This document shows positions 34,273-45,678 of a stretch of 64,000 bases of DNA, in pieces; within the stretch, counting starts at the first letter, position 1, and the number at the start of each line of letters is the position of its first letter. Origin of the DNA: Neonectria sp. B-13 (Eukaryota > Ascomycota > Sordariomycetes > Hypocreales > Nectriaceae); assembly GCA_002682825.1 (NCBI GenBank), contig NOKP01000003.1:2480001-2544000 (forward strand), written 5' to 3'. The translations under genes were made by a program, and so were the position numbers. The notes under the pieces were generated by a model. The model did not search any database. It saw only the letters and a list, made by a program, of their open reading frames with translations, and was not told where the DNA came from.

Positions 34273-36757
34273 GGGTTATGAGAGAATGGACTGAAAAGGG
34301 ATGGACTTAGAGTAAGATGCAGACCCAAGCGTGGCTGCGGACCAGGGCGTTGGCGTCACGGAAAGCGTATGGTTTGGCCTGATTTGATTTTGGCTGGTTT
34401 TCACCATTGCTCCCTCCAGTCGAGGGAATGGCCAAGGAGGCTACTTACGAGTTATCGGAAACGAACTAGAGACGAAGGTTCCCGGGCCGACGCACGAAGC
34501 GAGCAAGACGCATAGCATAGGAGTGACGGCGCAAGGGCAAAGGAAGACGCACGAGCGGCTGTGAGAAGCAGACTATTGCGTTGTAGGCAATTGCAGGGGT
34601 TATCTGGTTTTACTCGGAGATGTGTAGGGGCCAAGGTTTCGGCATGCTTTGCGGATCGGCAGGCGAAAATTGGGACGCATGAGTCTGAGGAAGAGAGAGA
34701 ACAGAGAATTTGATATGCCCAGGAGAGCGCAAATGCCACTCTGGGTTTGCTCACCCACTCGCTGTGATGTGGAACGGCTAACGAAACAGTAGATTCAACC
34801 ACCCTTAGTCGGTTATCCGTCCTTGATGATCAGATGAGGTGGTGTCTTTGATGATAGGCCGAAGCATACAATCAATCTGCATTGACGTTTCACGACCCAT
34901 GCCACCTCTCCGAGTGTGTCGCGTTTTCTGTCGTCCAAGTCAAAACAGATGGATAAACGGGAAAGAAACAAATGAAGGAAGGTGATGAAGTCTTCCATCC
35001 CGGCGTGGCCCTCGGCAGCCGCTTACTCGATGCTATCTTTAGCTTAGCAGGCGCCACAAGGTGGCAGTCGAGGGTATGGAGCGTCAAAGCAGAAACACCG
35101 AGTGCTCTGAAACAAAGGGAAAATCGGAAAGGCTCTACTGTCCATCCAGCCCGGATGAATTTCCGAGTCAAGGGTCGGATACTATTTAAAAATTGCCCAG
35201 GAGATGAAATCTCGGCTCCTGTCAGAGTCGAGGACAGTGCAAGGCTCCTCGACAGGCGGCCGGTGACTGGCTCGCAGATTCACGCCGACGACTATTTTAG
35301 CAACGGGGTTTCTCAACAGGGAAGGGTGTGCTATAATCGGATTCAGGGCTGGCCTGAAGAGGGCGGGCTGGTGGGGAGGCCCGAGAATGGCGGGCAAGCT
35401 GAGTGTGGTGTTGAGGTGGGCGGTAAAAAAGGAGAGGTGAGCAATTGGCGGCGGGCTGACGATGTTGATTTGGAGTAGGGATTGGGTGCGACGAGGCAGG
35501 GTCAGGGGGGGTGGGATGGGGATCTGTAGATCTATCACCCGGCAGGGAGGAACAGGAACAGGAACAGGAAACGGAACAGGGACAGAAGCAGACATGGATA
35601 GATGGGCATGGATGGACCCATCCCAGGTGCAGGAACGGGAAACGGGAAAACGGGAAAACGGGAAAACGGACGGAAACAGAATTAGTGTATCCGTAATCCG
35701 TCATCCGTCATCCGTGCTGTAGATAGAAACATGGCTGGAAATCGGCTAGACGATAGACTAGACGTGCAAACTACCGCAGGCATGGGGCCCGTTCGTCACA
35801 TCCCATCACATCCCATCACAGCCAGATGCCCCAGCTTGCACTTTGCAGTAGCATTTCCGCTGCCAGAATGCCAGAATGCTGCCAAACGGCTATTTATAAA
35901 CATAGGGCTGGCCAATCACGGCGCGGTCCGGTAACCCCGCCGTCGCCCCAAAAATAGCAGCCGAGGCCGGCCAATTGCGCCGCGGGGCTAGTCCTGCACG
36001 TTAGCCGCCCGGATTCCTGGGCTCTCTCTGTCGACGACCAGTTTTTGGTGAGAGTATCGGCATTTGGCTGACGCTGCAGGGAGCGGTTTTCCCGTTCAAT
36101 CTCACGCGTGCCTGTATCTCGGGTGTCTGGTCTGCTTGAGAGTCACCGCCTTGGCCCTTCTCCTCCTCTCCTCCTCTCCTCCTCGCAAGGCCCACACCCA
36201 AACCACTTACACATCTCGCCCCCCATCTTGGGCCGCCTGTAACTCAACCATCACACGCCCAATGGCTCCCCTCCCCTGCCAGCCCGTTTTTTAGCCTCTT
36301 GTTTCACATTCCCCTATGCGCCCGAGCTTGTTTATTTACGATACTCGCCTTGCGGTGGAGATAGTCGCCGCGGCCGCGGACGAGGCCAAAACAAGACTGG
36401 GCCTACTGTCAAAGTTTCAGTTTCAGAACCTTGGATGCTGTGATTGCGTTCTTTATTTTTGGGATCCCCGACACAGATCGACGCGTTTCATGCCGCCTGC
36501 GACAATAACATATAATTCTGCCTTGCCGCTCCCTTCGTCTTCAACTTCCTGCTTCGTAGTGTCAACACTAACACAACACGGCAACCAACCTGAGCTGTGA
36601 AGAGCAAGGAAGGCTTCGAGGATCGAACTGCGCAGCGTCTACTTGCTACGACCCAGATTCAACCGACACTTTTACTACTGTCCTTCTCGAGTCTTTCTCT
36701 TCTTACTTCATCCTCGGATTCTCTTGATATTCTTCTTCTCCCCGCCATACCATCGTC
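34273..36757. other. 2.5 kb gene-free block with short tandem repeats
   Basis: This lies between the deubiquitinase and the next plus-strand gene. Open frames near 34972-35478 and 34452-34802 overlap frames on the opposite strand and show no family features. Three short tandem arrays occur within 35549-35717. The 3' third is CT-rich and probably belongs to the leader of the gene at 36758. Confidence 0.45.
35549..35717. repeat. Cluster of short tandem repeats
   Basis: Three different arrays lie close together: GGAACA units at 35549-35582, CGGGAAAA units at 35632-35672 and CCGTCAT units at 35691-35717. They are unrelated in sequence, which suggests repeated slippage in one patch rather than one expanded element. 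Confidence 0.7.
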
Positions 36758-38339
36758 ATGTCTCTCAAGGACAGAATCTCCTCCCCGCTCGAGGCCGGCA
36801 CCTCTATCCTCGACGCTCACCACCTCCCTCCTAATATCCTCCCCGCCCTCGAATGGACATCCTCTCGCCTCGCCCGCAAGTCCCTCCACGTCACCCTCGT
36901 CGTTGCCCGACGCGACTACCAGTTCCCTTCCGTCCTGCCTCCGCTAGGCTCCCCGGGCCTCTCGACTCCCACAACGCCGCATACGCCCGGCCTGCGATTC
37001 CACTTCTCCGCTGGTCCCGTCTCTGCGCTGAAGCAGCTTGTCCGGTCCGGATCGTACAATGGGCCTACACCTGTGCGGTCGATGGAGTTCTCGCGGAATG
37101 GCATGGCCTCGCCGGGGCCCGTCCCAGCAAAATTGGACGTGTCGGTGTCGAGTCCCAGGATGAGGTGGCCGCTGTCGCCCTCCACGCCTCTCTCGCCGCC
37201 GCCCATGACTCCGTGTACTGCCTCGACCACGACGACGGACACCATGAGCTCCATGATGTCGGCGAATTCCTTTGGCATGCGTCTAGTTCATGCTAGCGGT
37301 CTACCTCCCAAGGCCGAGCGAACTCTGCGATCCGCCTTGGACAAGGCTGAGAAGAAGTTCCATAACGGGTCAGTCTCCCAGTCAAGTCATCTCTTCCAAA
37401 CCATAACTAATACAGTATAGACCAGAATGGCTCTCACCAGCAGTCAGCCCCACTGCGTGCGGCCTCACAAACCAGCTCATCCACAGCTCCATCATCCAGA
37501 ACGAGGTCCTCTTCTGCTCCGAGGGCTTGACGCTGGTGTCCTTGGACCGTCTCTACAGCCTCAAAAGCGCTCTTTCCAGCTACTCCAAGACCAAGTCCCA
37601 TCTACGCCTAGAAGACGCTGTCGACGAACTCCGTCGCATCATCCTCGCCAACAACGGCGAAAAGGTCACCAAGTCCGACATCCTCCGATCATACGACTGG
37701 CTCAGCGTATCAAATTCTGCCCTTGTCGACCTGGACCGCATGTATCGACGCGCCTATGGTGGTCCTGAGAAGCTTGGGGGCCTCTCAGGCATGGCGGGCT
37801 ACTTCGAGCCGGTTATTAAGCCCAGCAGTTTCTTTGACAGCGACGACAGTGACGACAGTGACGAAGAGGTCGAGGCGGAGATGAGTGAGCTTGTTCTTCC
37901 TACGAAAAGGAATATCTTGCCCCAAACACCGTCGCCCAAACCTCCGCTACTCAAGCTGCAGACCAGCTTCGGGCCACAGCGGGAAAAGCCAGCACTTCAA
38001 GTCGCCCAGAAGGACGCGGTGAAGGTGGTGGAAGAAGAGGAGGAGGATGGAGATCGCACAGCACGGCCAACAGACCGGCTACTCTTCACAATGCACGCGT
38101 GGAATACAACCGGCGGGACCATCGACCAGGTCCTGAGCGCTCCCCTCGTAAGCCCAACCGTCTTCAGCCCAGGAATCATGAGTCCGGATCTCCTTAGCCC
38201 GGACCAACCTGCCGAGTTTGGACCGACGACACCAAACGGGTACGAAGATATATCTCCCACGACTCGCGGCGAATGGGGTTTCTTAATGGTCGACGATGCA
38301 TTTCAGAGCGGGAGAACGGTGGCGGTAGAAACTTTCTAA
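36758..38339 (+). CDS. Conserved fungal protein of unknown function
   Basis: Exons 36758-37368 and 37421-38339 join in phase (AAC GG|gtcagt ... tatag|A CCA) to give 509 residues. The start MSLKDRISSPLEAGTSILDA, followed by LPPNILPALEWTSSRLARKS and LHVTLVVARRDYQFP, is a pattern I associate with a widespread uncharacterised ascomycete family. The second exon holds its other conserved part (CGLTNQLIHSSIIQNEVLFC, then a helical stretch with DAVDELRRIILANNGEKVTK and SYDWLSVSNSALVDLDRMYR). Between these are Pro/Ser-rich inserts, and the C-terminal third is disordered with an acidic SDDSDDSDEEVEAE run. No signal peptide or membrane segment is seen, so it is probably cytosolic. It converges on the PRCC gene with about 200 bp between stops. 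Confidence 0.82.
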
Positions 38340-38546
38340 GGCGGATGGTTACCTTTGAATTTTGTTGGGATCCCATGGCGGGCGGGTTGTTTCTGAGAAA
38401 ACGATGGTGTATGATTATGATTGATATATTCCCCGGATACCTAGTTAGAGCGAGGCCGTTTCGGTGTAGATATTCGATTCAGCGTAAAAATGGAGCTTTT
38501 GTCATTCTTGAATTCTGCATAAATATTGGGTATCATCGTGCTCTCG

Positions 38547-39692
38547 TCACCAGCCATACTTGTTCGACGCCTCCTTGCGATTCGTCTTTCCCTTCGCGAA
38601 GCTATCCTCCAACGCGTCCTTCTGGTTGTGGACGTTCTGGACGAGCTGGCGCAGACTGTGCTTGCCACCCTGGAGGGCGCGCACTGGGTTGTGCATTTGC
38701 TGGTCCCCGGCTGCGCGAAGCTCCTCGTTGTGCTCGTACTCCTTGTCCATGTTGAAGTTGATGACGTTCTTAGCCATGTGTTTCCCTTCACCCCCGCGCC
38801 CGAACAGCTCTCGTTTCGCAGCTGCTGATAGATTGAGATCCTTGGCTACTGTGTCTAGCGAATCTATCCCCGGGGCCGTCGTTGCGGAAGGACCTGTCTG
38901 CGCATAGCCGGCATAGTCGCCATACACGCTGCTGTCGGCGTCTGCGCTTCCTTGAGTCTCGAACAATGGCTCATAAGCACCGCTCTTTTGGGAAGGATCC
39001 ACAGGTCCTGAGGGCTCCTCGGTGTGCATAGAAAACAGGGAGACCTTCTTTGGAACCGGTGCTGGGGCTGCTCCTGCTTCCACCTTAGTCGATAGGTCAT
39101 TCGCCGTGGTTTGCGCCTGGATCTGGCTCGCTGCCTTGGCCATCGCAAGCTTCTTTTTCTTCTGTGGATTTCGTGCTACCGAGAGAGGTTTAAACATCAA
39201 CGGTTTTCCAACCAGCTTAACCTCCTCCTCGGGCTTCTGTCCTTCGGGGATCGAGGGCTGCGCGGCCGCTTTCGGCGGAGGCAGGCTCATGCCACCAGCG
39301 TAAGTGTCCTCATCGCCAGTGCTTCTACTGAACCCAGGGGCAGCGCTTGTCTTGAAGTTGATGGCTGGCTTCGGTTGGCCAGCGCTGGTCGTGGTGGGCG
39401 CAGACTTCGGCTTGTTCGCGTTCTTCGGGGCCGGTAGAAAGGAGTTGAAGCCCGAGAAAAGGCCGTCGCCTCCTGTTCTCGCACGTTTCGCCGGGGGTTC
39501 GTCGCCGTGTGACTTGGGTGTCGAGGCAGAGAGTTGTGGGAGGTTGACGAGGATTCTGCCTGGGTTGGATCGATCGACAACCTTTTGGAAGGGTTTCTTG
39601 GAGGAGGACTGCGAGGGCTTGGGGGCAGTCTTGGCCGGGGCTTCTGCCTCGGAGCCTGAGCTATCGGAGTCGGAGTAGTCGACGAGGCCCAT
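38547..39692 (-). CDS. PRCC-domain protein
   Basis: This is a single exon of 381 residues. The C-terminal 120 residues match the PRCC family (proline-rich, named after a human papillary renal carcinoma translocation partner that binds MAD2B and is linked to splicing and mitotic checkpoint control). Signatures are LNLSAAAKRELFGRGGEG, MDKEYEHNEELRAAG and the ending HNQKDALEDSFAKGKTNRKE then ASNKYGW. The N-terminus starts MGLVDYSDSDSSGSEAE, an acidic Ser-rich start that is usual for the family, followed by a Pro/Lys-rich disordered middle with a possible nuclear signal (PAKRARTGG). The frame is open a little upstream of 39692 but the MGLVDYSDSD start is the conserved one. It diverges from the SIN1 gene. 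Confidence 0.88.
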   Translation of the reverse strand: MGLVDYSDSDSSGSEAEAPAKTAPKPSQSSSKKPFQKVVDRSNPGRILVNLPQLSASTPKSHGDEPPAKRARTGGDGLFSGFNSFLPAPKNANKPKSAPTTTSAGQPKPAINFKTSAAPGFSRSTGDEDTYAGGMSLPPPKAAAQPSIPEGQKPEEEVKLVGKPLMFKPLSVARNPQKKKKLAMAKAASQIQAQTTANDLSTKVEAGAAPAPVPKKVSLFSMHTEEPSGPVDPSQKSGAYEPLFETQGSADADSSVYGDYAGYAQTGPSATTAPGIDSLDTVAKDLNLSAAAKRELFGRGGEGKHMAKNVINFNMDKEYEHNEELRAAGDQQMHNPVRALQGGKHSLRQLVQNVHNQKDALEDSFAKGKTNRKEASNKYGW

Positions 39693-40141
39693 GGTGGGGA
39701 AGCAGCGGGGTGGTTTGATGGGCGGAAACTGAAGATACAAGGTTGTGTGGGAGCGGGAGGTTTGCGTCGTCGAGTCGAGTCATGAATCTTGAACCTTGAG
39801 AATGTCGAAGGCTACCAAGTTCTGCGGATGTCTCCAGGACGTCGATTTGAAGCCCACTAGCGGCCTTGCCTGGCCCGTGCAGCGCTGCACCTAGCCTTGG
39901 CGCGCCAGCTTCAGTGTGCCACAGTGCTCCATGAGGCTGAGCCACCCACTGAGCCAAGCCCACGATGGCCTACGGAGTACTGTACCCTCTATCATGTGCC
40001 TTTGAATCCTACGCCAACTCTACGTCGCACGCCCTCTTCACTTTCACCACCTGCGAATCCAGCAATGTAGATGCCCGACCTCGCAATACATCCTGATCCA
40101 CCTGGCTGCGCGACGTCCTTCGCGTCGAGCTCGTCACCGTC
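39693..40141. promoter_or_regulatory. Divergent promoter region, PRCC gene and SIN1
   Basis: These 449 bases separate two divergent starts and must contain both promoters. No repeated element comparable to the RPF1/NOC3 one was seen. Confidence 0.45.
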
Positions 40142-42820
40142 ATGTCTGTTATCCAGCTGGAAGAGTGCGTGCGCCCCTGTTCTCTTGGTCCCGGTGGCCT
40201 GTAGTCTCCATGACCACCCGCCGCCGAAACCCCCGGATTGCGCGTCCTGCTCACATATTCTCCAACAAACAGACTCGTCTCGTACCAGCTCCGGTCCAGC
40301 TACCTCAATGAGATCGCCGATGGCGTAGGCGAGCGCCTACTCACCGTCAACGACAGCTTCCTGAACTCGGCCCCCTTCAAAGCCGCCGGCTGGCGCCCCA
40401 ACTCCTCCCACATCAAGCGCACACATTCGCCCCCGATTCCGACCGCCATCGCCTCCGAGTACTTCCAAGCCCCTCGTCAGGCCGGCCTGACCCTCGAAGA
40501 TGGAGAGGAGGATGGTGGTATGCTCACTGCCGGGGGCTCCGACACCATGGGGCCCGGCATGGCTACCAAGCGGCGCAGACGCCGGGAGCAGATGGAGGAG
40601 GACGATAGCAGTGATCTAAGTGACGACAGCGACGATGATGCGGATCAACGAGCAGCCCAGCAGATAAAATTTGCCAAAATGCCCGTGAGGCATCGAGCTG
40701 GCTCTTCTCCCCTCCAGAACACGGGATTCCAGAACACGGGGTTGAGGCAAGCAGGCACTATCTCCCCAAGGGCTCCACGACGTGGTTCCCAGTCTGCGCT
40801 GGAGACTGTCAAGGAGAGGCCTCGCCGCGATACCGTCACTAGTAGCGATATATCGTCTGAAAATGAGCTCGACATCCCCACCTACCAGAGGCACCGAGAG
40901 GCCGCTAGGGTCGCTGCGAGATTCGCGAAGCTACAGGCCCGGATCCTTGAGGAGCCTACCCCCGGAGTCCAGCGAGTAGACACAACTCTACTTCCCGAGG
41001 AGGAGGAAGACTCGGATGGAAGCGACATGTCTGATGAGTACGTAGTCGAAAGTATCGACTCGGCATCAATCCTTGACGGCGTCGAAAACCCCCTCAATCC
41101 CTCTCCCAGCCGACAAGTCACCCGCCAAGTGGTTGGAACTCCCCCAAAGAACTTTGTTCGACAAGCTACAATCCGCAAGTCTCGGCCACCGACTTTACCC
41201 ATTGTACTACAAGCTCTACCGCCCCCTCGACCCATGAGCACAATCAGACCCCTCAGCATGGCTCCGCCCACGAGCCTGTTGTCGGCCGCGCTGAAAGCCC
41301 AGCAGCACAAATCCAGCATTCCATTCCAGAAGTTTGCGCACTACAGTGGGCAGGGGACACAGGGCTCTATCGGTGTGCGTATCTACGCACCATTCTCTAA
41401 AACGCCAAGCAAGCCGTTCCAAGTGCTTATCCGGCCTCGTGTCAACGACGGCCAAGGCGCCGAGCGGGTTGTGACGGTGGCAGATCTGATTGGACTCAGC
41501 TTGTACCGATACAACGAGGAAAAGATGGAGCCTTCGATTCCACCTGGTAAACTCAACATCAACTGGTGGACTCTGCGAATGGTGGAAGAAGGGGGTGAGG
41601 TGGATGACGATTTCCCTCCATTTGAACGGACCAAGCCCCTAACTTCGTTTACCACCGTCAACAATGCCAACATGCGAGGAGGAGGCCGGATGCGGTCCAA
41701 CTCCACAGCATATGACGACTTCGCATTGGCAGCGGCTTCAGAGGAAGAATTCCTCGAGAACAAGTCCTTGACACCGCAAGATGACGAGGAGGAACAGCCG
41801 GTGTCACAAGAGCCTGTGGCACCCGAGCCAGCGCGAGTGGACGAGGATGCCACCCCCAAAAACACCCCAGGCACCTTCAATTCCTTCTTAGCCCAACGGC
41901 CGCGTCAAAACCCGATTGTCACAACCACGTACCGGTCAAATGCGCCGCCGGCAGATATACCGCAGGCCCCAGTGATGGCACCGAACACTTCGCGAGGGCA
42001 ACAGAAGCTGCTCCGGATCCACATCATGTCATCCGACATCGCCCCTGGCCAGATGGTGACGCTGGACGTTACGACGGATACTTACCTCGCTGAGGTGCTG
42101 GACATGGTGTGTCGGAAGAGACAACTCGACAAGGCGAATCATGTTCTCAAACTACCCGGCTCCGGAGCGGTGGTGATGATCGACCGACCAGTGTCATCCA
42201 TCGGCAACGTCAGTGACCTAGAACTATATCGACGGCGGTTCGCCACGGACGGACCCTTGACTATTACCGGATCTCCAGGAAACTCCTCGCCCAAGATGCT
42301 GCCACCGACAGACTCGTCGATGCAAAAACGGAGCAAGAGGTCACACATGCCAATAGTGGGCAGTCACCCATTGGCGCGAGAGGCGCTGAAGCAGGAGGAG
42401 CTCAGCAACGCCAGCTATAAGAAGTACACGGTCTGGCGCAAGCAGCCGATGCGTATCGTGGGGATGAGCGAGCGTATCCTGGTCATCGACGGCGAGTACA
42501 TCCACATCATGCCCGCGTCCGGCGGCAAGGCGTTGAACGACGGCTCCGGCAAGACGACAACGGTGCACTTTAGCAATGTAGTCGGGTGCAAAGTGCCCCG
42601 GAAACATCCCACAAACGTCAAGGTTGGTGCAACGGCGAACTCTCTCCCCCTGATTTTCTCCTTCAAAACGTGTTGGACGCTAACAAGGTGTCAAACTTAG
42701 CTCGTGGTGTACAAGGCGACGGAAAGCAAGCGGTACGACTTTGAGGCTCGAAGCGCACACGAGGCGGCTGAGATTGTGGAGGAGCTCAAAAAGGGCATCT
42801 CGCCGTACCGGGAGGTTTGA
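40142..42820 (+). CDS. TORC2 subunit SIN1/Avo1
   Basis: Exons 40142-40164, 40273-42622 and 42701-42820 encode 830 residues. Sin1/Avo1 is an essential TOR complex 2 subunit that recruits AGC-kinase substrates at the plasma membrane. The 23-nt first exon encodes MSVIQLEE and joins to LVSYQLRSSYLNEIADGVGE, the conserved N-terminal region, followed by SPPIPTAIASEYFQAP. The CRIM substrate-binding domain starts near residue 373 (IGVRIYAPFSK) and includes NINWWTLRMVEEGGEVDDDF. A Ras-binding-like domain is near 587-665 (LLRIHIMSSDIAPGQMV). A C-terminal PH domain (about 705-828, YTVWRKQPMRIVGMSERIL) is split by the last intron. The basic RRRRREQ next to acidic DDSSDLSDDSDDDAD is a disordered linker. 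Domain order matches the family exactly. Confidence 0.92.
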
Positions 42821-43259
42821 AGCAGCGATTTGAATTACACATTGTCTTAAAATGGCACATGGTGTCATGGTAGCGATGGATGGTCGGGACGATCCAAGAT
42901 ATTGACTACTCATGTCGATGGGGACTGCTTTTTAGGCCCCGTGCGGTGAGACGGCAAAGAAGGTGAGGAAACCCGATACCCAATCCAAGGGATTTTGCAA
43001 AGGCGCGGCGCGGACTAGGGCAACGGGACAGCGGTCCATCCTATTTGCATTGGACTCGATGTTGAACAAGCATTCTGTCGCATTGTGACGATATAAGCTT
43101 ACCCAACCACGGAAGGATCATGCATCATGTTGTCAGTGCTATGCTTGTCCTACTCGACCAGGTGACGAGGAAGCAGGAGCAGCGCTCTCCTCCTTGTATG
43201 GATTTGAGATTTCTTACATTCAGATACGGTTATGTATGACACCAGCAGCCACATACACT
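42821..43259. other. Short intergenic stretch
   Basis: It separates the ends of the converging SIN1 gene and the kinase remnant. Nothing is recognised in it. Confidence 0.4.
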
Positions 43260-43970
43260 TTATTCCTTGCCCTCGAGAAGGTCCAACGTCTTGTGTTCCA
43301 TAATAGTGGTCGAGTACCTCTCAGTGATAGCAAATACAATATCCTCCGGCTGCATTTTCAGCGGCGTCATGGCCCATAGGAACCCGTGTAGGCTGTGTCG
43401 TCGGTAGTCGTCCCAGATGGCGTCTTTGGCCAGCTTTGGGCCGCGCTCGGCATGGAGCGCCTCAAGGTAGCCCTCAATGAGTGATACCTCATACTGACGA
43501 TGATCATCAATGGTCAAGGCACCAGTCAGGAAGTACACCAGGTCGTGGATCGCCGAGCCGTACTGGATACATTGCCAGTCAATGAACCCAGGGGTGCCCT
43601 CGTTGGTGATCAGCGTGTTTCCCACGTGGTTGTCTCCGTGGATAATAGAGTGGAAGGATAAAGAGGTCTGTAACAAAGAGGGATACGGCTACTAAATACC
43701 AAGTGGAGAATATTCTGTCAAAGTCAAGATGTCGAATGCGCTTTAGATGTGAAACTACTGTCCAGCTATCGCATTGACGTCATATCTAAGAGTGTGTTGA
43801 TAAAGTCCGCTTATCTACCCTATGTAACTTCCTTGGTCCTAGATAAGCCCAGATAGTCCGGTGTCAATGCCAGTCGAGAACATACCATTGTTAACCAGTT
43901 CCCAGCCCTTTATCGAGTTCTTTCAAATAACTTCTCACCAGGGCCTGCAGCACAGCTATCTCAACCAAAC
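43260..43970 (-). pseudogene. APH-type kinase remnant
   Basis: The intact part is a minus-strand exon, 43667-43260, of 135 codons that begins right after a good acceptor (TTTGTTACAG). It carries the C-lobe of an aminoglycoside-phosphotransferase-like kinase: the catalytic loop HGDNHVGNTL and, downstream, the metal-binding FIDWQ followed by HDLVYFL. This family includes choline/ethanolamine kinase-like enzymes and many uncharacterised fungal kinases. The ATP-binding N-lobe is missing. Upstream on the same strand, all three frames are broken. One stretch at 43968-43886 reads like the helical part of such a protein (EIAVLQALVRSYLKELDKG) and then meets a stop. I see no splice scheme that restores a whole gene, so I call it a decayed copy. 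A multi-exon gene with an exon that I missed is the alternative. Confidence 0.55.
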
Positions 43971-44395
43971 AGTGAGGCCGATGATGATTTGGAGATATCA
44001 AGGTGGCAAATATAGGCAAAGTAGACTTTCAATCGCATTCCTAAGGGCTCCACGCAGGATTCCACGAGGGAAGTCGAATGGGCAGCTATCGCCGAATCAA
44101 GAGACAGGCGTCGAATCGCTTCAAGTTAGATTCTACTCATGACTCCGGACTCGACATTCAGCTCACTAAGCATGGCTTTGACGCCTTCTCTTGGTTCATT
44201 GCGGTTGTTAATTTCCATCTCATCCCCTTGAAGAGGCAACGGTTAATCATCACGTTCATTTCTTTGATTCTGTGAATCAATGTCATATTGAGTCGCTTCG
44301 CACCCCCCGGAACCAGTCGTCTCTAGCCTTCTCGCGCCCTGCTTCGACGACAGACGTACTTGACCAACACCGGGAAGAGAGGCCATCTAGGCGAT

Positions 44396-45678
44396 ATGGC
44401 GGACCTTAGCTCCATCTACGACAGGCCGCTCGAGCCGCCTCCAGATGGAGTAGAGTCCAACTTCGACCTCGGGTGGACGAATGTGCAGGTGTGGACGATG
44501 GTTGTGTTTGGAATCATGTTCACGTTGGCGACGGCGTCTCTGGTGATTCGGTTCGTGACCAGTGTTATCGTGGTGAAGAAGCTGGAAGCCGACGTTGGTA
44601 GGTTCTTCCCTTCCAACCTGGAGAGCCTATATAAGATTTGACTGACGAAGCTGCCAGTCTTGATCACGCTGGCCTGGGGCGCGTCGTTGGCCCACTTCAT
44701 CTCGGTATACAACTGTATGCGGTACGGATGGGGTCAGCATGCCTGGAACGTCTCACTGGCTGAGGGGATTCAGCTATCCAAGGTCAGGATCCCGCCATTA
44801 CTCGCCCCGGCAAACGCTGCTGGCAGTTCTCTCGGCTAACAAGACGCGTGGATAGCACCTGATACCCGGATTCGCGTCTTACATCGTCTGTTCAACGCTG
44901 ACCAAGCTGTCCATCCTCACGGTTCTGTACCGCATCAACCCGTCCATGTGGTTCCGGCTTTCGACGTACGCCATCGGGATCGCGATCTCGGCTTACACGG
45001 TCATCGCCCTCGGCTTGCTCGCCGGGTTTTGCAACCCGGTCCACGGCGCAAGCCAGGTGTGTGTAAGCAAAGGCGCCATTGTGCACTTAACGTTCAACAT
45101 CTCGTCGGAACTGGCCATCATCGTGTTGCCGCTTCCCACCCTCTGGAAATTGCAGATGCCACGGCGGCAGAAGCTGGTGACGGGAGGGATATTGACGCTT
45201 GGGTCTGCGTGCGTGCCTTTCCTCGGTGGTCGACCTGCGATACACGGCGTGGCTAACGTTTCTCTGTAGGGTCCTGGTCGCATCCGTCGCCTGCGTGCCG
45301 TACGTCGCGCCCCTCGTCAGCGGGCACGACTTCTCCATGACGATCGCCCCGTCGGGCGTGTGGTCAATGGCCGAGCTGAACTTGGGCATCGTGTGCAGCA
45401 ACTTGATGCGGATGAAGCCGTTCGTCAACCGGTACATGCCATACTTGACGAGCAAGCTTCAACTGTCGTGGTCGACCAGAAGCCCAATGCCCCAGGTCGG
45501 AGGAACCGTGCCGAACAGCTCGGGCAGGCCTTCTCACAGCTCCACGCCGCACAGCTTAAGGAAGGAGAAGACGGACGAGGAGTCTCATGAGAATATTCAA
45601 CTGCGGGAATGTGGAATGGATGGGAATAGCAACGGCATGGGGTTGGATAACGCGAGCACGGAGAATATCTTGAGGTAG
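44396..45678 (+). CDS. Rhodopsin-domain (PTH11-like) membrane protein
   Basis: Exons 44396-44597, 44658-44782, 44856-45208 and 45270-45678 encode 362 residues. It is an integral membrane protein of the fungal rhodopsin-domain/PTH11-related group, whose members are putative G-protein-coupled receptors. The first membrane segment is VWTMVVFGIMFTLATASLV, the second LITLAWGASLAHFISVY. A typical loop with GWGQHAW follows, then FASYIVCSTLTKLSILTVLY, the segment around GIAISAYTVIALGLLAGFC, a cysteine pair (CNPV ... VCVSKG), and ISSELAIIVLPLPTLWKLQM followed by QKLVTGGILTLGSA. The ending AELNLGIVCSNLMRMKPFV is a family hallmark. The cytosolic tail is Ser- and Asn-rich. The last intron uses the donor GC|gtgcgtgc; a second GT four bases downstream is possible but breaks the frame. 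Ligand unknown. Confidence 0.85.

Noticed and set aside
34972..35478. A 168-codon plus-strand open frame
   Set aside because: No recognisable domain, and it ends in tandem-repeat sequence with competing frames on the opposite strand.
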